From Cyclaneusma minus (lineage: Eukaryota > Ascomycota > Leotiomycetes > Marthamycetales > Marthamycetaceae), in NCBI GenBank assembly GCA_037179335.1, contig JAKZHN010000028.1:248001-312000 (forward strand): DNA of 64,000 nucleotides, given 5' to 3'. The translations under genes were made by a program, and so were the position numbers. This document shows, piece by piece, positions 46,941 through 58,043 of the stretch. Numbering within the stretch: the stretch's first letter is position 1; every line of letters starts with the position of its first letter. The notes beneath the pieces were generated by a model, which ran no database searches, was not told the origin of the DNA, and was given only the letters and a program-made list of their open reading frames with translations.

Positions 46941-48763
46941 GGTGGGTATATAAACGCTGCTTGGCCCCCTTATTTTTCTTCTTCAAAAGATGAGATACCG
47001 GAATTTCTGGCCATGGTGTGGTGTGCGACCTCTTGGACCGCCTGCCCCTGGGTGAGCTCTTACTTCCTGTGCAGGTCAAGGTCTCAGGCAAGAATGAGGC
47101 CCAATCCCACATCCCTCATTTCAAATCCGCAGAGTCATCCGTCAATCCCCGCTGCTGTCACTTCCAATCTCTGCTACCGACAGCCTCTCGCTACCGCTGA
47201 TTGAAGCACTCGTCTCATACAGATAGTATCGGCACGCAGCACACATTCCTTGCAAGGAATCCAGATATATAAAGCTGCTTCGCTCTTCTACCTTGTCTTC
47301 TCAAGATACGCATGGCTAAGCTAGTCGATTACGGAGACGACCCGATTGGTGTCCACAAGTGAGGAGCCTGTTCTGTATCGTTTGAAGGGCTTACTCAAAT
47401 ACTTGGGCCCCAGGATTCACCTCACGAGTTACAACTTCCAGAAACACAGATGTCAAAACTTCAAGAGCTATTGGTTTCTCTCAGCCCGGACACGCTAGCT
47501 GCTGTCGCTTGCCCTCCCTGCTATCGACAGCGCATAGTTGCCGCCGATATAAGCATCAAGCATGGCACGTAGGTATAATCCCACCCAAGGGATCCAACGA
47601 CTCAGACAGATGGCTTCAATGCGCCCCTAAACACCGCTTGCCTTGGATTCTTAGTAAGCAGTGCTGCGAGCTTAAACGGGTGAGGTATATAAAGGCTCTC
47701 TGCTTCCGTTATTTTTCTTTTCCAAGGAAGTGGGAATCCAAAAGACCCGGACATTGGCTTGCAACCAGCCCTTGGTCTGAAAAGCTTGCGACGATAGTCA
47801 GCCACCAGACTGGTTTCACTGCTTTTTGACCGAGCCACCAGACACTCTGACGACACATCCATTAAACGTTTTGTCTATCAATCTGCGTTACTTTCTGCTG
47901 TCATTTCCTCTCCCTGCTACCGACCCCGCCGAGCCTTGGCCGGTTATCTGTTCCTAAGTGTCACCAGAAACGGCTCTATCCAAAGAGATATCGAGAATCG
48001 GTAGACTGAGGATATCTCAGGCGATAGAAAGGCTCTCTTGGGCATTGCAGGTGTTCCGTGGTAGTCAAACCCCAATGCCTCGCGATCCGTCAAAGTCTTC
48101 TAGCCATACAAGGTTCTCTGGGGACCAACTCCTCGAGGTATTGACTGTTTTTATACCTTGCTGAAGCTAGCAGTGATGTGCTAGTTAGAGTTAGCAGCGC
48201 ACGTGATTGTAAGTTAGAACTCTCTCCGATCACGTACTGAGGTCACCTGAACCTGCTAGCCAATACTAGGTACTCGTCTTGAGTGTTAGTAAGCAGGGTC
48301 CCTAGGGTTTCAAATGGAAGGTAGGGTATAAAAAGGCTGCTTGCTTCCTCTCTTTTCTCTTCTCTAAGAAACAATGCCAGCTGGAATGACACATGGCTTG
48401 CGATCATGTTTTTCGTTTTGAGAGGCTTGCTCAATAAGGTAATCGACCGCGATAGAGTGCTCGCTCCTTCCCAGCTGAGCCAGCAGCATACAGTCCAGCA
48501 GCACATTTATTCGACGGTTTCCATTGAAAAGATGGGGTTTCTGCTGTCACTTAGGTACCCTTCCTGCTACTGACAGGGTCTGGTCACCGCCGACTTGAGC
48601 ACCAGGCATAGAGTAGGTATCCAAGACCACATTTCATCCCTCTCACACACTCTCCGAAGGCTGTTGAGTCCATTCAGAATTCCAATCCCGCAGTTCATTT
48701 CTCCAAGCACCACTTCAGCTTGACAGCTCCCATGTCCATCTTAGCTTTCTTCGGCCAATCTTA
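46941..48763 (+). repeat. Promoter-like repeat array, right side, first part
   Basis: Four rightward units. TATA boxes: 46947-46954, 47266-47273, 47686-47693, 48327-48334. Each is followed by a CT-rich tract ending in TTCAAGA or TAAGAAAC, then often GCTTGCTCAAT (near 48421). Each unit also has the motif pair GCTGTCR...GCTAYCG followed by a CCGCCGA-type box: 47154/47173; 47501/47520; 47897/47916; 48543/48566. Frames starting at ATG after the TATA are short and unrelated (16 codons at 47311; 15 at 48374), so coding function is unlikely. The element at 48764 interrupts the array. Function unknown. Confidence 0.6.
48148..48334. promoter_or_regulatory. Divergent TATA pair with CACGTG between
   Basis: Leftward TATA at 48148-48155 (tttttata), rightward tataaaaa at 48327-48334, CACGTG at 48200-48205 and GATCACGT near 48229. 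The same geometry recurs around 56.5, 58.3, 61.6 and 62.5 kb. The rightward member is followed by GGCTGCTTGCTTCCTCTCTT, among the best-preserved initiator tracts of the array. Confidence 0.5.
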
Positions 48764-49119
48764 CCTTAGCGGAGCGAGCCTATTTCAAAAAAACGGTCGC
48801 AAAATTTAGCGACTATATTAAATTTGGCGACCGTTGCTAAATTTTGCGACCGTGCAATAATTGTTAAATTTAATGCGGTCGTATAATAATCGCCAAATTT
48901 AATATAGTCGCAATAAAATTTTAAAGCTAATAATAATAATAATAATAATAATTAAAAAATTAATTAAAAAAAAAAGGGGGGGGGGGGGGAAATAAGGAAA
49001 TAAAAAAATGAAGAAAATAAAAAAGAAAATAAAAAAATAAGGAAATAAAAAAAATAATTAAAATAAAAGGTAATTGATAAAGCTTTAATTAAAACTAATA
49101 TTAATCAAATATAAAATAT

Positions 49120-49180
49120 AATAATAGCTTAGTAATATAATACAAAAAAAACAATAACACATGGGTTCGAATCGTGGCAT
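49120..49180 (+). other. Pol III A/B-box-like remnant (tRNA- or SINE-derived?)
   Basis: TAGCTTAGTAA at 49125-49135 resembles a mutated A box and GGTTCGAATC at 49164-49173 is an exact B-box core, at tRNA-like spacing, inside the TIR element. The acceptor arms do not pair well, so this is at best a decayed tRNA-derived sequence. Confidence 0.28.
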
Positions 49181-49926
49181 AGCTTACTGCGGGCGATAAG
49201 TACCAAATTATTTTACTATTTTTTTTTCGGTTTTTTTTTTGGGGATTTTTTTTTGGTAAAATACTATTAATAATGCTTTAAATATTTAATATTTATTGCT
49301 TTAATGCGCGGATATAAAAGGCTTTATTAAATTGCATAATATAGCGTTTTTAAAATTGAGTTATTAATTAGAAAATAAATTTTCGTTAAAAACGAAATAT
49401 TAAAAATTCGTTTGCAATGAGATTTTTATAAAAATATAATTTATTTAATATTTCGTTTGCAATGAAATATAAAAAATAATTTGCAATGAGATTTTTATTA
49501 AAATATAATTTATTTATTTAGTTTTTTATTTGCAATAAAGTAATAAATTCTCGTTTAAAACGAGTTTTTAAATATATAATTATATATATATTTAATAATA
49601 TTATTAATTTAAATAAATAATAAACCCTTTATATATAAATTTCAAAGCATTTTAAATTAATTATTATTAATTATTATTAAAGGTTTTAATATAAATCTAT
49701 TATAAAATAAGTATTTATATATTATTAAATTTGCTTTACTTTTTAAATTTCAAATATTTAATATTTAAGATTTATTTGTATAATTAATTAATAATTAATT
49801 AAACTATAGTTATATAATTCAATATTATAAATATTGTAGAAATATAATAATAAATTATATAATTTAAAAATATATTAAATAGCTTTGAAATATTAACCTT
49901 ATTATATGTGTTTAATTTTTTCTATA

Positions 49927-52900
49927 TATTAAAAAATAGGTGCAATAGCAGCCATTATAAAATAGCTATCACGTGTAGCTAAATCTAAAAAAAACTAGCG
50001 TCCGTATAATAAAACTATCCTTATTTTTAACTCTCCAGCTATTTTAGTTTTTTTTAAATATAATATAACGTTTTTTACACTTTTATTTTATGCTTTTATA
50101 TTTATTTATTTCTAATAAATTATAAGCCCGAAATTGCATAAGCTTTTGGATAATTAATTAATATTATTTTAATCGATTTTTTAATATTATTTTAATAAAA
50201 ACTTTGCAGCTTGGCAAATTCTTCTTTTCCCAATATTATAATTTATTGCAAAATAATTAAAATTAATATGAAAATTCTTTTATATTTACCTTCTTACCAA
50301 TACTATTATAATATTTTATAAAATTGATTAAAACCAATAAAAGGGGTTTTTTATAATTTATCCGGCCAATTTAAAAAACATTTTACCGATTATTTTTAAA
50401 AGCTAAATAAAAGCTTTTATAACAATACCCCTTTTATTACCTTTTTTCTCTTTTTTAGCTAATTGCTTTTATTTTCACGTTCACTAATATATTTAATAAT
50501 AAAAAACCCAAAAAAGCGCTTTTAATATTATTAAAAATCAATCATAAAATTTGGTTTTGCAATATAAAAATTTGCTTTAATAAAAACAAATACTATTAAA
50601 GAAATTATTTTCAAATATACTAGCATTGCTTTTGTTTTTAAAATTATTGATAAAAATAGCGTATTTTCCACTAAATTTAATATTTTGAAAACCAATTTAA
50701 AAAAACTTTTTTTGCTATATTAATTAAAAATTAAATTAATAAGCTTAATAATAGATTTTAAAAAAAAATTGCCCGAAATAAAAAAGCCATTTTAAATATT
50801 AAAAATGCAAAAACATATAAAAAGGCCAAAATCAAGGCTATTAATTTCCTATTTAAAGGCTTTTTTAATAACGATAATTTTTTTTCGACAAATATAATAC
50901 CGCCAAAGGCTTAGAAAACTATTTTTAAAAAAATATATAAAATTTAATATTATTTTCAATTTGATATATATTATTAAAATTCAAATTTTTATTTAAAGCA
51001 AAAATACTATTATTGACTTTATTTAAAATAAGCTTTGCAAATTTCAATATAAGCTAATATTTATTAATAAATTCTATATTAATATTTATAATAATAAAAT
51101 TTTATTTTTTTATTTTAGCCAAGCCTTTTTAATAATTATATTATAATTAATAATTTTATATTAATTAATATTATAATAAAAACTAAAAAAAGAATAGCGT
51201 ATATTAATTACCAATAGCAAAACCTATGCTTTTGCTGCTAAAATCAAAAAGCAATTTTAGCAAAATAAAATTAATAAGCTTGATTTTTATAATTTTTGCA
51301 ATAGCGTTTATTTTATTTGCTATGGTTTTAAAAAAAAACTATATAAATTTTTTTCTTATTAATTAATATTTAATTCGCAATTTTAAATTTCTTTTTAAAA
51401 TAAAGCTTTATAATTATCGCTTTTGCTTTTGCTTTAATTTTTCCAAATATTACCATTGCCTTTTTTTTACTATTTTTTTTAAATAAGCTTGCTATAATAA
51501 TGCCAAAAATTAAAAAAAATAACAAAAGCTTGCTTTGCTAATAAATCTAGTTGTAAAAAATTTAGCTGCTATACCGCTAAAATTAATAATAATCCCGAAA
51601 ATAATAATTTTATTAAAAAAAATTAAAAAATTAAAAAATTGCCTATATTAGCTATAAGCTAATTGATAAAGCTATTTTTTTTATTTAGATTTTGAATATC
51701 GGCGTATTATTATATATATTTAATTAATGTATTTTTTAAATAATTTTATTATATATTATAAAAATTGATAAAAAATACTATAAGCTACTTATTAAAATAC
51801 TATAGAAATTAAATATTTAAATAAATTATTATTGCTTTTAATCTTTTTTAAAAAAAAACTAATTTAATTTTAAGCCAAAAGTTATATATAGCTGGCTTAT
51901 TAAATTATTTTAATAAAAAAATATGAAAATATATTAAATAATTAAATTATTAGCGCAATTATATATTATATATTATATATTATATATTATATTTAATATA
52001 AGCCAAAAGTATAAAAGCTATACTTTATTTAATCAAATTAAATACTATCATAATTAACGCTTTTTTTTCCTAAAGCCTTTAAATTTTATGCTTTTTAAGC
52101 TAAAAAAATTAATTTATAATATAAAAACTTTTGCTATTTTAATGATATTATAATTAGCAATATTTATAAAATTAATATATTAGCAAAGCTTATTAAGTCT
52201 TTTTTAGCTAATTATAAAGCCTATTAAATATATATTTTTATCAAATTTAAAAACCTTTTTCCAAAAATATATATATAGATATAAAACCATTAAATTTTTA
52301 TTTATTTAATTTAATAATATTATTATTATTTTAAATAAAGATCGGTATTTTTTATATATTATTAATAGCTTTATATAAAAGATTTGGGTTATTTTATTAG
52401 CTATTAAAAATAAATTTTATAAGCTAAAAACCAATTTAAAAAAAATAAAGCAGCCCGCAATAATAATGCTTTTAAATTTTTTAAAACGATTAAATAATAA
52501 ATTTATATTAAAAAAAATAAAGCGCAATTTATTATGATAGCTTTATTTTATTAAAATAGCTTTGCAAAATAAGGAATTTAGCAACTGGAAATTAATATTT
52601 AAACCCTATTTAAAAAAATATAGCTGCCGCTGAAATTTTGGAATAAAGCTGCTAAATATAATGCTTATATCCGCAATTGCGCTTTTATCGGCCTAGTTAT
52701 TAAAGGCTATTTTACTAGCCTTAAAAAAGCTTAAAGCAAATTTCTATTTTCCATTAATAATATTAAAATTTTTAAATTTTTACAAATTTTTTATTTTAAT
52801 TTAAGAATTATTTTTAAAAATTAATTATATTATAAGCTTATTAATATCGGCCGCCTTGGTATTTTAATAGGATATTTTAATATTATTATCAAGCAATTTA

Positions 52901-55433
52901 AAATTTACTTTTTTAAATTAAAATATATATACCGCGTAAATAAAATTAAAATCTGGAAATTCAAATTAAAACTAAAGCTTAATTTAAAAATCTAAAAAAC
53001 TCCAAATAATTAAAATATAATAATAAAATGAAAATAATAAAATTTTATATTAAAAAAAAGGTATTAATATTAAAAAATTGAATGCCAATGCTATAAAAGA
53101 AATTAAAAACTGCCAATAATAAATTTGGTTTTTTACTATAATATATATCGAATAATTCGTTATAATATAGCATATTGAAAAAGCCATAATACAATTTATT
53201 AAATAGGCCAATTTTCGATATATCAAATAAATTGCAATATAATATACCAAAAATACTATAAAATATTATACCATCTATAATTTAAAATATATTAATATTT
53301 ACGCCAATTCTTACAATATTAAATATACCAATATCCGTACCAATTTTTATAATAAGAAATATACCTATAGCTTTATCTTTTGCTAATTTTACTAATAATT
53401 TAAATAATTTAAATTAATTAAATTTCAAGCCTAAAAAACAATTAAAGCCAAATAAAAAATTAAAAACACCGCCTAAAAAAATTATTTAAAAGCTTCCATT
53501 AATTTTTTATATAAAAATCCCTGCTATTATTCCAATAAGCAATTATATTAAAATTAATAATAATAATGCCATTCAAAACCTTTTTCAAATTCCTATTTTT
53601 CTTGATTCTCCTTTTGCATATAATATTTCGGTTCCGAAATTAAGCTATATTTTATAAAAAATAATACCAAATAATAAAGAGAAAAAAATTAGTTTTAAAA
53701 CTATTAGCTATAATATAAAGCTTTGCAAAATCATTTAAGATATAATTGCATATATCGGCTATAATATTAATAATATTAAAAAAATTATAAAAAAAATTAT
53801 AAAAAAAATTCCAATAATAAAATTTTGCAAAATTAAAATTTCTTAATTTTATAAAAAACCCGTTAATTTTAAAAATCCTTATTATAAATAATAAAAGCTT
53901 GCTATAATTAAAAAGCTAAAATTCTTAATATAAAATAAAATGTAAAAATATATTAAAAAGCTAAAAAAAGCAAGTTTGGTTTTTACCAAATAAATATATA
54001 TTATTAAAATCAAAATTAACGAAATTATTAAATAATTTAATATTAAAAACGTTTTTATTAAAATCAAAATAATATTTAAAATTTCTTTAAATTTTTTCAA
54101 AAAGCTTATTATTTTATTAAATTATATTTTCCAAATTTTTAAAAACTTATACAATTTAAAATAAGCAATTAAAATTTAGAATTTGCTTATAAAAAAAATC
54201 AAAAAAATAGAATTTTATTTAAATCCTTGCAAATCCTTGTATTTATAAATATCCAAAATATAGCATTTTTTTAATATATATTAATAATATTATTGCAATC
54301 GCTTATAATAAAAAATAGCTTGCTTGGTTTTATTTTTAGCTTTTTTTTTAATTTAATATTCAAAAAATTTAAAAAAAATCTCAACATAAAAAAAAAAAAA
54401 ATCGAAAGGCCAAAACCCTTTATTTTAATTAAAAATAATATTTTTGCCAAATATTAGAAGAATTTAATATAGCTAAATTTAAAATTTTAATTAAGCATAT
54501 TTTTATAAATAATTATAAAGCTTTTAGATCTTTTGCTTTTGATAATAAATATATAAATATTAAAAAATACCAATAAATTATTAAAAGCCTTATATTTGCT
54601 ATAATTTTTATTTATTTAAATATTGCTTTTGTAATTAAAAGGCTAATTTAATATATAAATAATCCATTAATTTATTATAGCCATGCTTTTAAAAATCTAT
54701 TGCGCTATATTAATTTAATAATTTTTTATAAAATATATTATAAATTAGTAGTTTATTTAAATTTCAATTAAATTAACAATAAAATTAACTAAATAAGCGT
54801 ATTTAAAACCATTGCTATATTTTATAGCGAAGTAATATAAAAAAAACAATAGTTTATTTTTATTTTTTAATCGAATTTAAATATATTGCTTTATTTAGCT
54901 ATATTAAATAAAGCCAATAGCTTAATTAAATTTTTAAAAATTTGGGATTTTCTTAATTCATTCAAAAAAAATCCATAATTTATTTAAATGCTTAAAATAA
55001 TTAAATATTCCTTTATATAATTAAAAATCCAAAAAATTACAAACGCTCCAAATATATAAATATAATATATTATTTTTTTAGAATTTTTTTAAAAAAAACC
55101 TTATAATTAAATATATTCTTATAAACAAAATAATAGCAAATGGGCTAATATAGCCGCTTTATTAAATTGAATTTAAAAAATTCGTAAAAGTATTGAAATT
55201 TATTATATAAAGCTATAAAAAGCTGGCTAATTTTATAAAGAAATATAAAAAAATAAATGCAATAGCAGCCATTACAAAATAGCTATCACGTATAGCTAAA
55301 CCCAAAAGAAACTAGCGTCCGCATAATAAAAATATCCTTATTTCTAACTCTCCAGCTATTCTAATCTTTTTAAGCATAATACAACGTTTTTTACACCCTT
55401 ATTTTATGCCTTTATATCCATTTATTTCCAATA
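49927..55433. mobile_element. LTR retrotransposon, hypermutated, nested in the TIR element
   Basis: LTRs at 49927-50117 and 55244-55433 (191 and 190 bp) with ends TGTT...AACA mutated to TATT/TATA...AATA, and a perfect 5-bp duplication CTATA (49922-49926 and 55434-55438). The LTRs share CTATCACGTRTAGCTAAA and differ mainly by transitions. The left copy is T/A-richer. Internal 5.1 kb has stops in all frames. Cs outnumber Gs strongly around 53.3-54.1 kb. Superfamily and orientation not determinable. Confidence 0.85.
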
Positions 55434-55901
55434 CTATATAATAATTAAATAAATAAATAAATATTAATTATTAATTATTTCTAATTTACCATTTTATTTA
55501 TAAATGCTTTTCAAATATTTAAAAAGCAATAAAACTTTTATTTTATTAAATTTCCATTATATATTAATATTTAATTTTTTTATATATATGCAATAAATAA
55601 ATAAATGATTTAAATTCCTATTTTAAATAATTTTAAATAATTTTTAATATAAAGCTTTATTTTAATAATCCAGCTTTTTAAATTATTATATAATCATAGC
55701 AATTATAATAAAATTCTATAAAATAATTGAGATAAAATTCTCGTTATAAACGAGAATTTCAATTTTCGTGTGAAATGAAAATTCATATTAATAATTTATA
55801 TTAGGCTTTGAATAAATATTTTAAACAATACGGCTTTGTTTCTATAAAGCCCGTTATATAAAATTTATTAGTTTAACTTTTATTGATAATTTTGAATTAT
55901 T

Positions 55902-56127
55902 ATAAAAATAAAAATAAAAATAAAAATAAAAATAAAAATAAAAATAAAAATAAAAATAAAAATAAAAATAAAAATAAAAATAAAAATAAAAATAAAAATA
56001 AAAATAAAAATAAAAATAAAAATAAAAATAAAAATAAAAATAAAAATAAAAATAAAAATAAAAATAAAAATAAAAATAAAAATAAAAATAAAAATAAAAA
56101 TAAAAATAAAAATAAAAATAAAAATAA
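55902..56127. repeat. (TAAAAA)n microsatellite
   Basis: About 37 near-perfect copies of the hexamer TAAAAA in the right arm of the TIR element. The long Asn-Lys and Phe-Leu frames across it are artefacts of the repeat. Confidence 0.95.
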
Positions 56128-56333
56128 ATAAACAGCGAAAGTAAAATAATTTGGTACTTGTGGCTTACGGTAATTCCTGGTTGATTTTTGCAAAAAAAAA
56201 AAAATTAGCAACGGTCACTAAATTCTGCGACCGTCGCTTTTTTTGCGACGGGTGACAAACGGCTGTAGCTTTTGCGACCGTCGCACGACGGTCGTGCGAC
56301 GGTTTTTCAAAACAGCCTCGCCTCGCTAAGGTA

Positions 56334-57084
56334 CCCAATCGCACCAAATGTGCGAATGTGCCGGGTCTTGTGGCTGGCTAGGTAGGTACTTGTTCCTCGG
56401 TGTTGGCAGAAGAGCCTCTGGAGACTGAAGTTCTCAACTGGTACTGGAGGGATTGACTGTTTTTATACCTGCTGGAGCTGGCAATGCTGCGTTGATTGAG
56501 ATTAATAGTGCACGAGGTTGTGCGTTAGATTCTTTTATTGGTCAGATTAGTTTGCTTGAACTTTCTAGCTACCTACCTAAAAATACTTACTTTGAGCTTT
56601 AGTCAGCAGGGTCCCTTACTCTGAGTCTCTAGGCCTGGAATAGGTATAAATGGGCTCGTAGCTTCCTCTCTCTTTGTTCTTTCCAGGTCAATGGTCCCAG
56701 GTTGTACTCATCGAATGGGAGGAATCTTGCGGTACTCCAGTTATGGCTAGCGGCCAGGTTTTGCTTTGAGAGGCTTGCTCAGTGTTCTACCACTAGACCT
56801 ATTCTCGTTCCTTTCCTTCGAGTGAGCCAGAAAGAGCTGGAATCAATCTTGGCCTACCTAAGTAGGTATCTAGTCGCTGTTGTTGCTTCGGCTGTCTTGC
56901 TGTCGGTAGGTTCTCGCTACTGCCGACTGTGGTGCTAGAGTACATGGTATCAAGAACTAGCTATTGTCCGTCCCTTCCACGATCGCTGCAGGCTGTTGGG
57001 CTGCTCAGCACTGGGCATCCAGCAAAGTTCTCCCTTCACGTATCGCCTGCGCTCTTAATTCCATCGCCACTCCGTTGTTGCTTA
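56334..57084 (+). repeat. Promoter-like array unit between two TIR elements
   Basis: Divergent TATA pair (leftward tttata at 56461, rightward tataaa at 56645-56650) with GTGCACGAGG between them. The rightward box is followed by a CTTCCTCTCTCTTTG tract and GAGGCTTGCTCAG, then a motif cluster near 56891-56930 (GCTGTCG, then CGCTACTGCCGAC). A 78-codon frame from ATG... at 56702 uses a non-ATG start and is not conserved in other units. Confidence 0.5.
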
Positions 57085-58043
57085 CCTTAACGGAATAGGG
57101 GGGTTTTAAAATACCGTATACGTACCGTACAATCGAATATACCGTCTCGATTCGGTGAGAGATTTCCATACGGTACGATTGTTTTATACGGTACGGATTT
57201 TTTTTAAAAGAAAATTGCAAAAATCAACCGGCTTTGCCGGGGTTTAAACCCATATACTTTTTTCTCTTTGTTTTTTTTCCTTGTTTTTTTTTATTATACC
57301 ATTAAGCTATTATTATTTTGTTATTTTGTTATTTTATTCTTTATTCTTTAATTTTTTAATTTTTTCATTTTTTCATTTTTTCATTTTTTCATTTTTTCAT
57401 TTTTTCATTTTTTCATTTTTTCATTTTTTCATTTTTTCATTTTTTCATTTTTTCATTTTTTCATTTTTTCATTTTTTCATTTTTTCATTTTTTCATTTTT
57501 TCATTTTTTCATTTTTTCATTTTTTCATTTTTTAATTTTTTCATTTTTTCATTTTTTCATTTTTTCATTTTTTCATTTTTTCATTTTTTCATTTTTTCAT
57601 TTTTTCATTTTTTCATTTTTTCATTTTTTCATTTTTTCATTTTTTCATTTTTTCATTTTTTTATTTTTTCATTTTTTCATCTTTTCATTTAGTCTTTTAT
57701 TTTTTTAGTCTTTTATTCTTTTATTCTTTTAGTCTTTTATTCTTTTATTCTTTTATTCCTTTTTTTTAATTCCTTTTTTTTATTTTTTATTAAATATTTA
57801 ATAAATATTATATAAATTAAAAATACCGCAATAATACCATATAAAATAATAATACTATAAAAATACCGTAAAAATACCGTATAAATTAAAAATACTATTA
57901 AAAATACTATAATAATACCGTATAAAATAATAATACTGTATAAATACCGCAATAAAAAATGTACCGTTATAATGCTATGCTTTACGGTATTTATACGGTA
58001 CGGTACGTATACGGTATTTTAAAACCCCCCTATTCCGTTAAGG
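57085..58043. mobile_element. Small TIR element (MITE-like), TA target duplication
   Basis: Long inverted ends starting CCTTAACGGAATAGGGGGGT on each side (left 57085, right ending 58043), flanked by TA. Subterminal TACGGTA/TACCGTA repeats fill both arms. A perfect short hairpin CCGGCTTTGCCGG lies near 57227-57239. The word TTGCAAAAATCAACC (about 57215) also occurs, inverted, just inside the right end of the 48764 element, tying the two families together. 959 bp, no coding capacity. Confidence 0.85.
57352..57692. repeat. (ATTTTTTC)n octamer satellite
   Basis: About 40 copies of an 8-bp unit inside the TIR element, with rare variants. Four copies of the same octamer stand at about 12563-12597 in the LTR retrotransposon. 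The Phe/Ile/Ser-repeat frame across it is not a gene. Confidence 0.95.

Larger units (their letters stand above)
48764..56331. mobile_element. TIR DNA element with an LTR element inserted in it
   Basis: Ends CCTTAGCGGAGCGAGCC (left) and, on the other strand, CCTTAGCGAGGCGAGGC (right), flanked by TA (48762-48763 and 56332-56333). Next to both ends are GACGGTCGC/GCGACCGT repeats in opposite orientation. AAGTACCAAATTATTTTAC at about 49199 recurs inverted at about 56138-56156. An LTR retrotransposon (49927-55433) accounts for most of the length, leaving a TIR element of about 2.1 kb with no intact transposase. Related to the elements at 9700 and 57085. Confidence 0.82.

Noticed and set aside
47311..47361. 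Short peptides after TATA boxes (16 codons at 47311, 15 at 48374, 29 at 6691) as a peptide-gene family
   Set aside because: The sequences are unrelated to each other and most units have no ATG at the corresponding place.
55883..56131. 82-codon Lys/Asn repeat frame
   Set aside because: It is a direct translation of the TAAAAA microsatellite; no other coding signal.
48764..56331. AT-rich block as a candidate centromere
   Set aside because: The nested LTR element and the TIR ends account for it; AT-richness and E-boxes alone are not evidence of a centromere.
57281..57535. 84-codon Phe/Ile/Ser repeat frame resembling a membrane protein
   Set aside because: It translates the ATTTTTTC satellite inside a TIR element.
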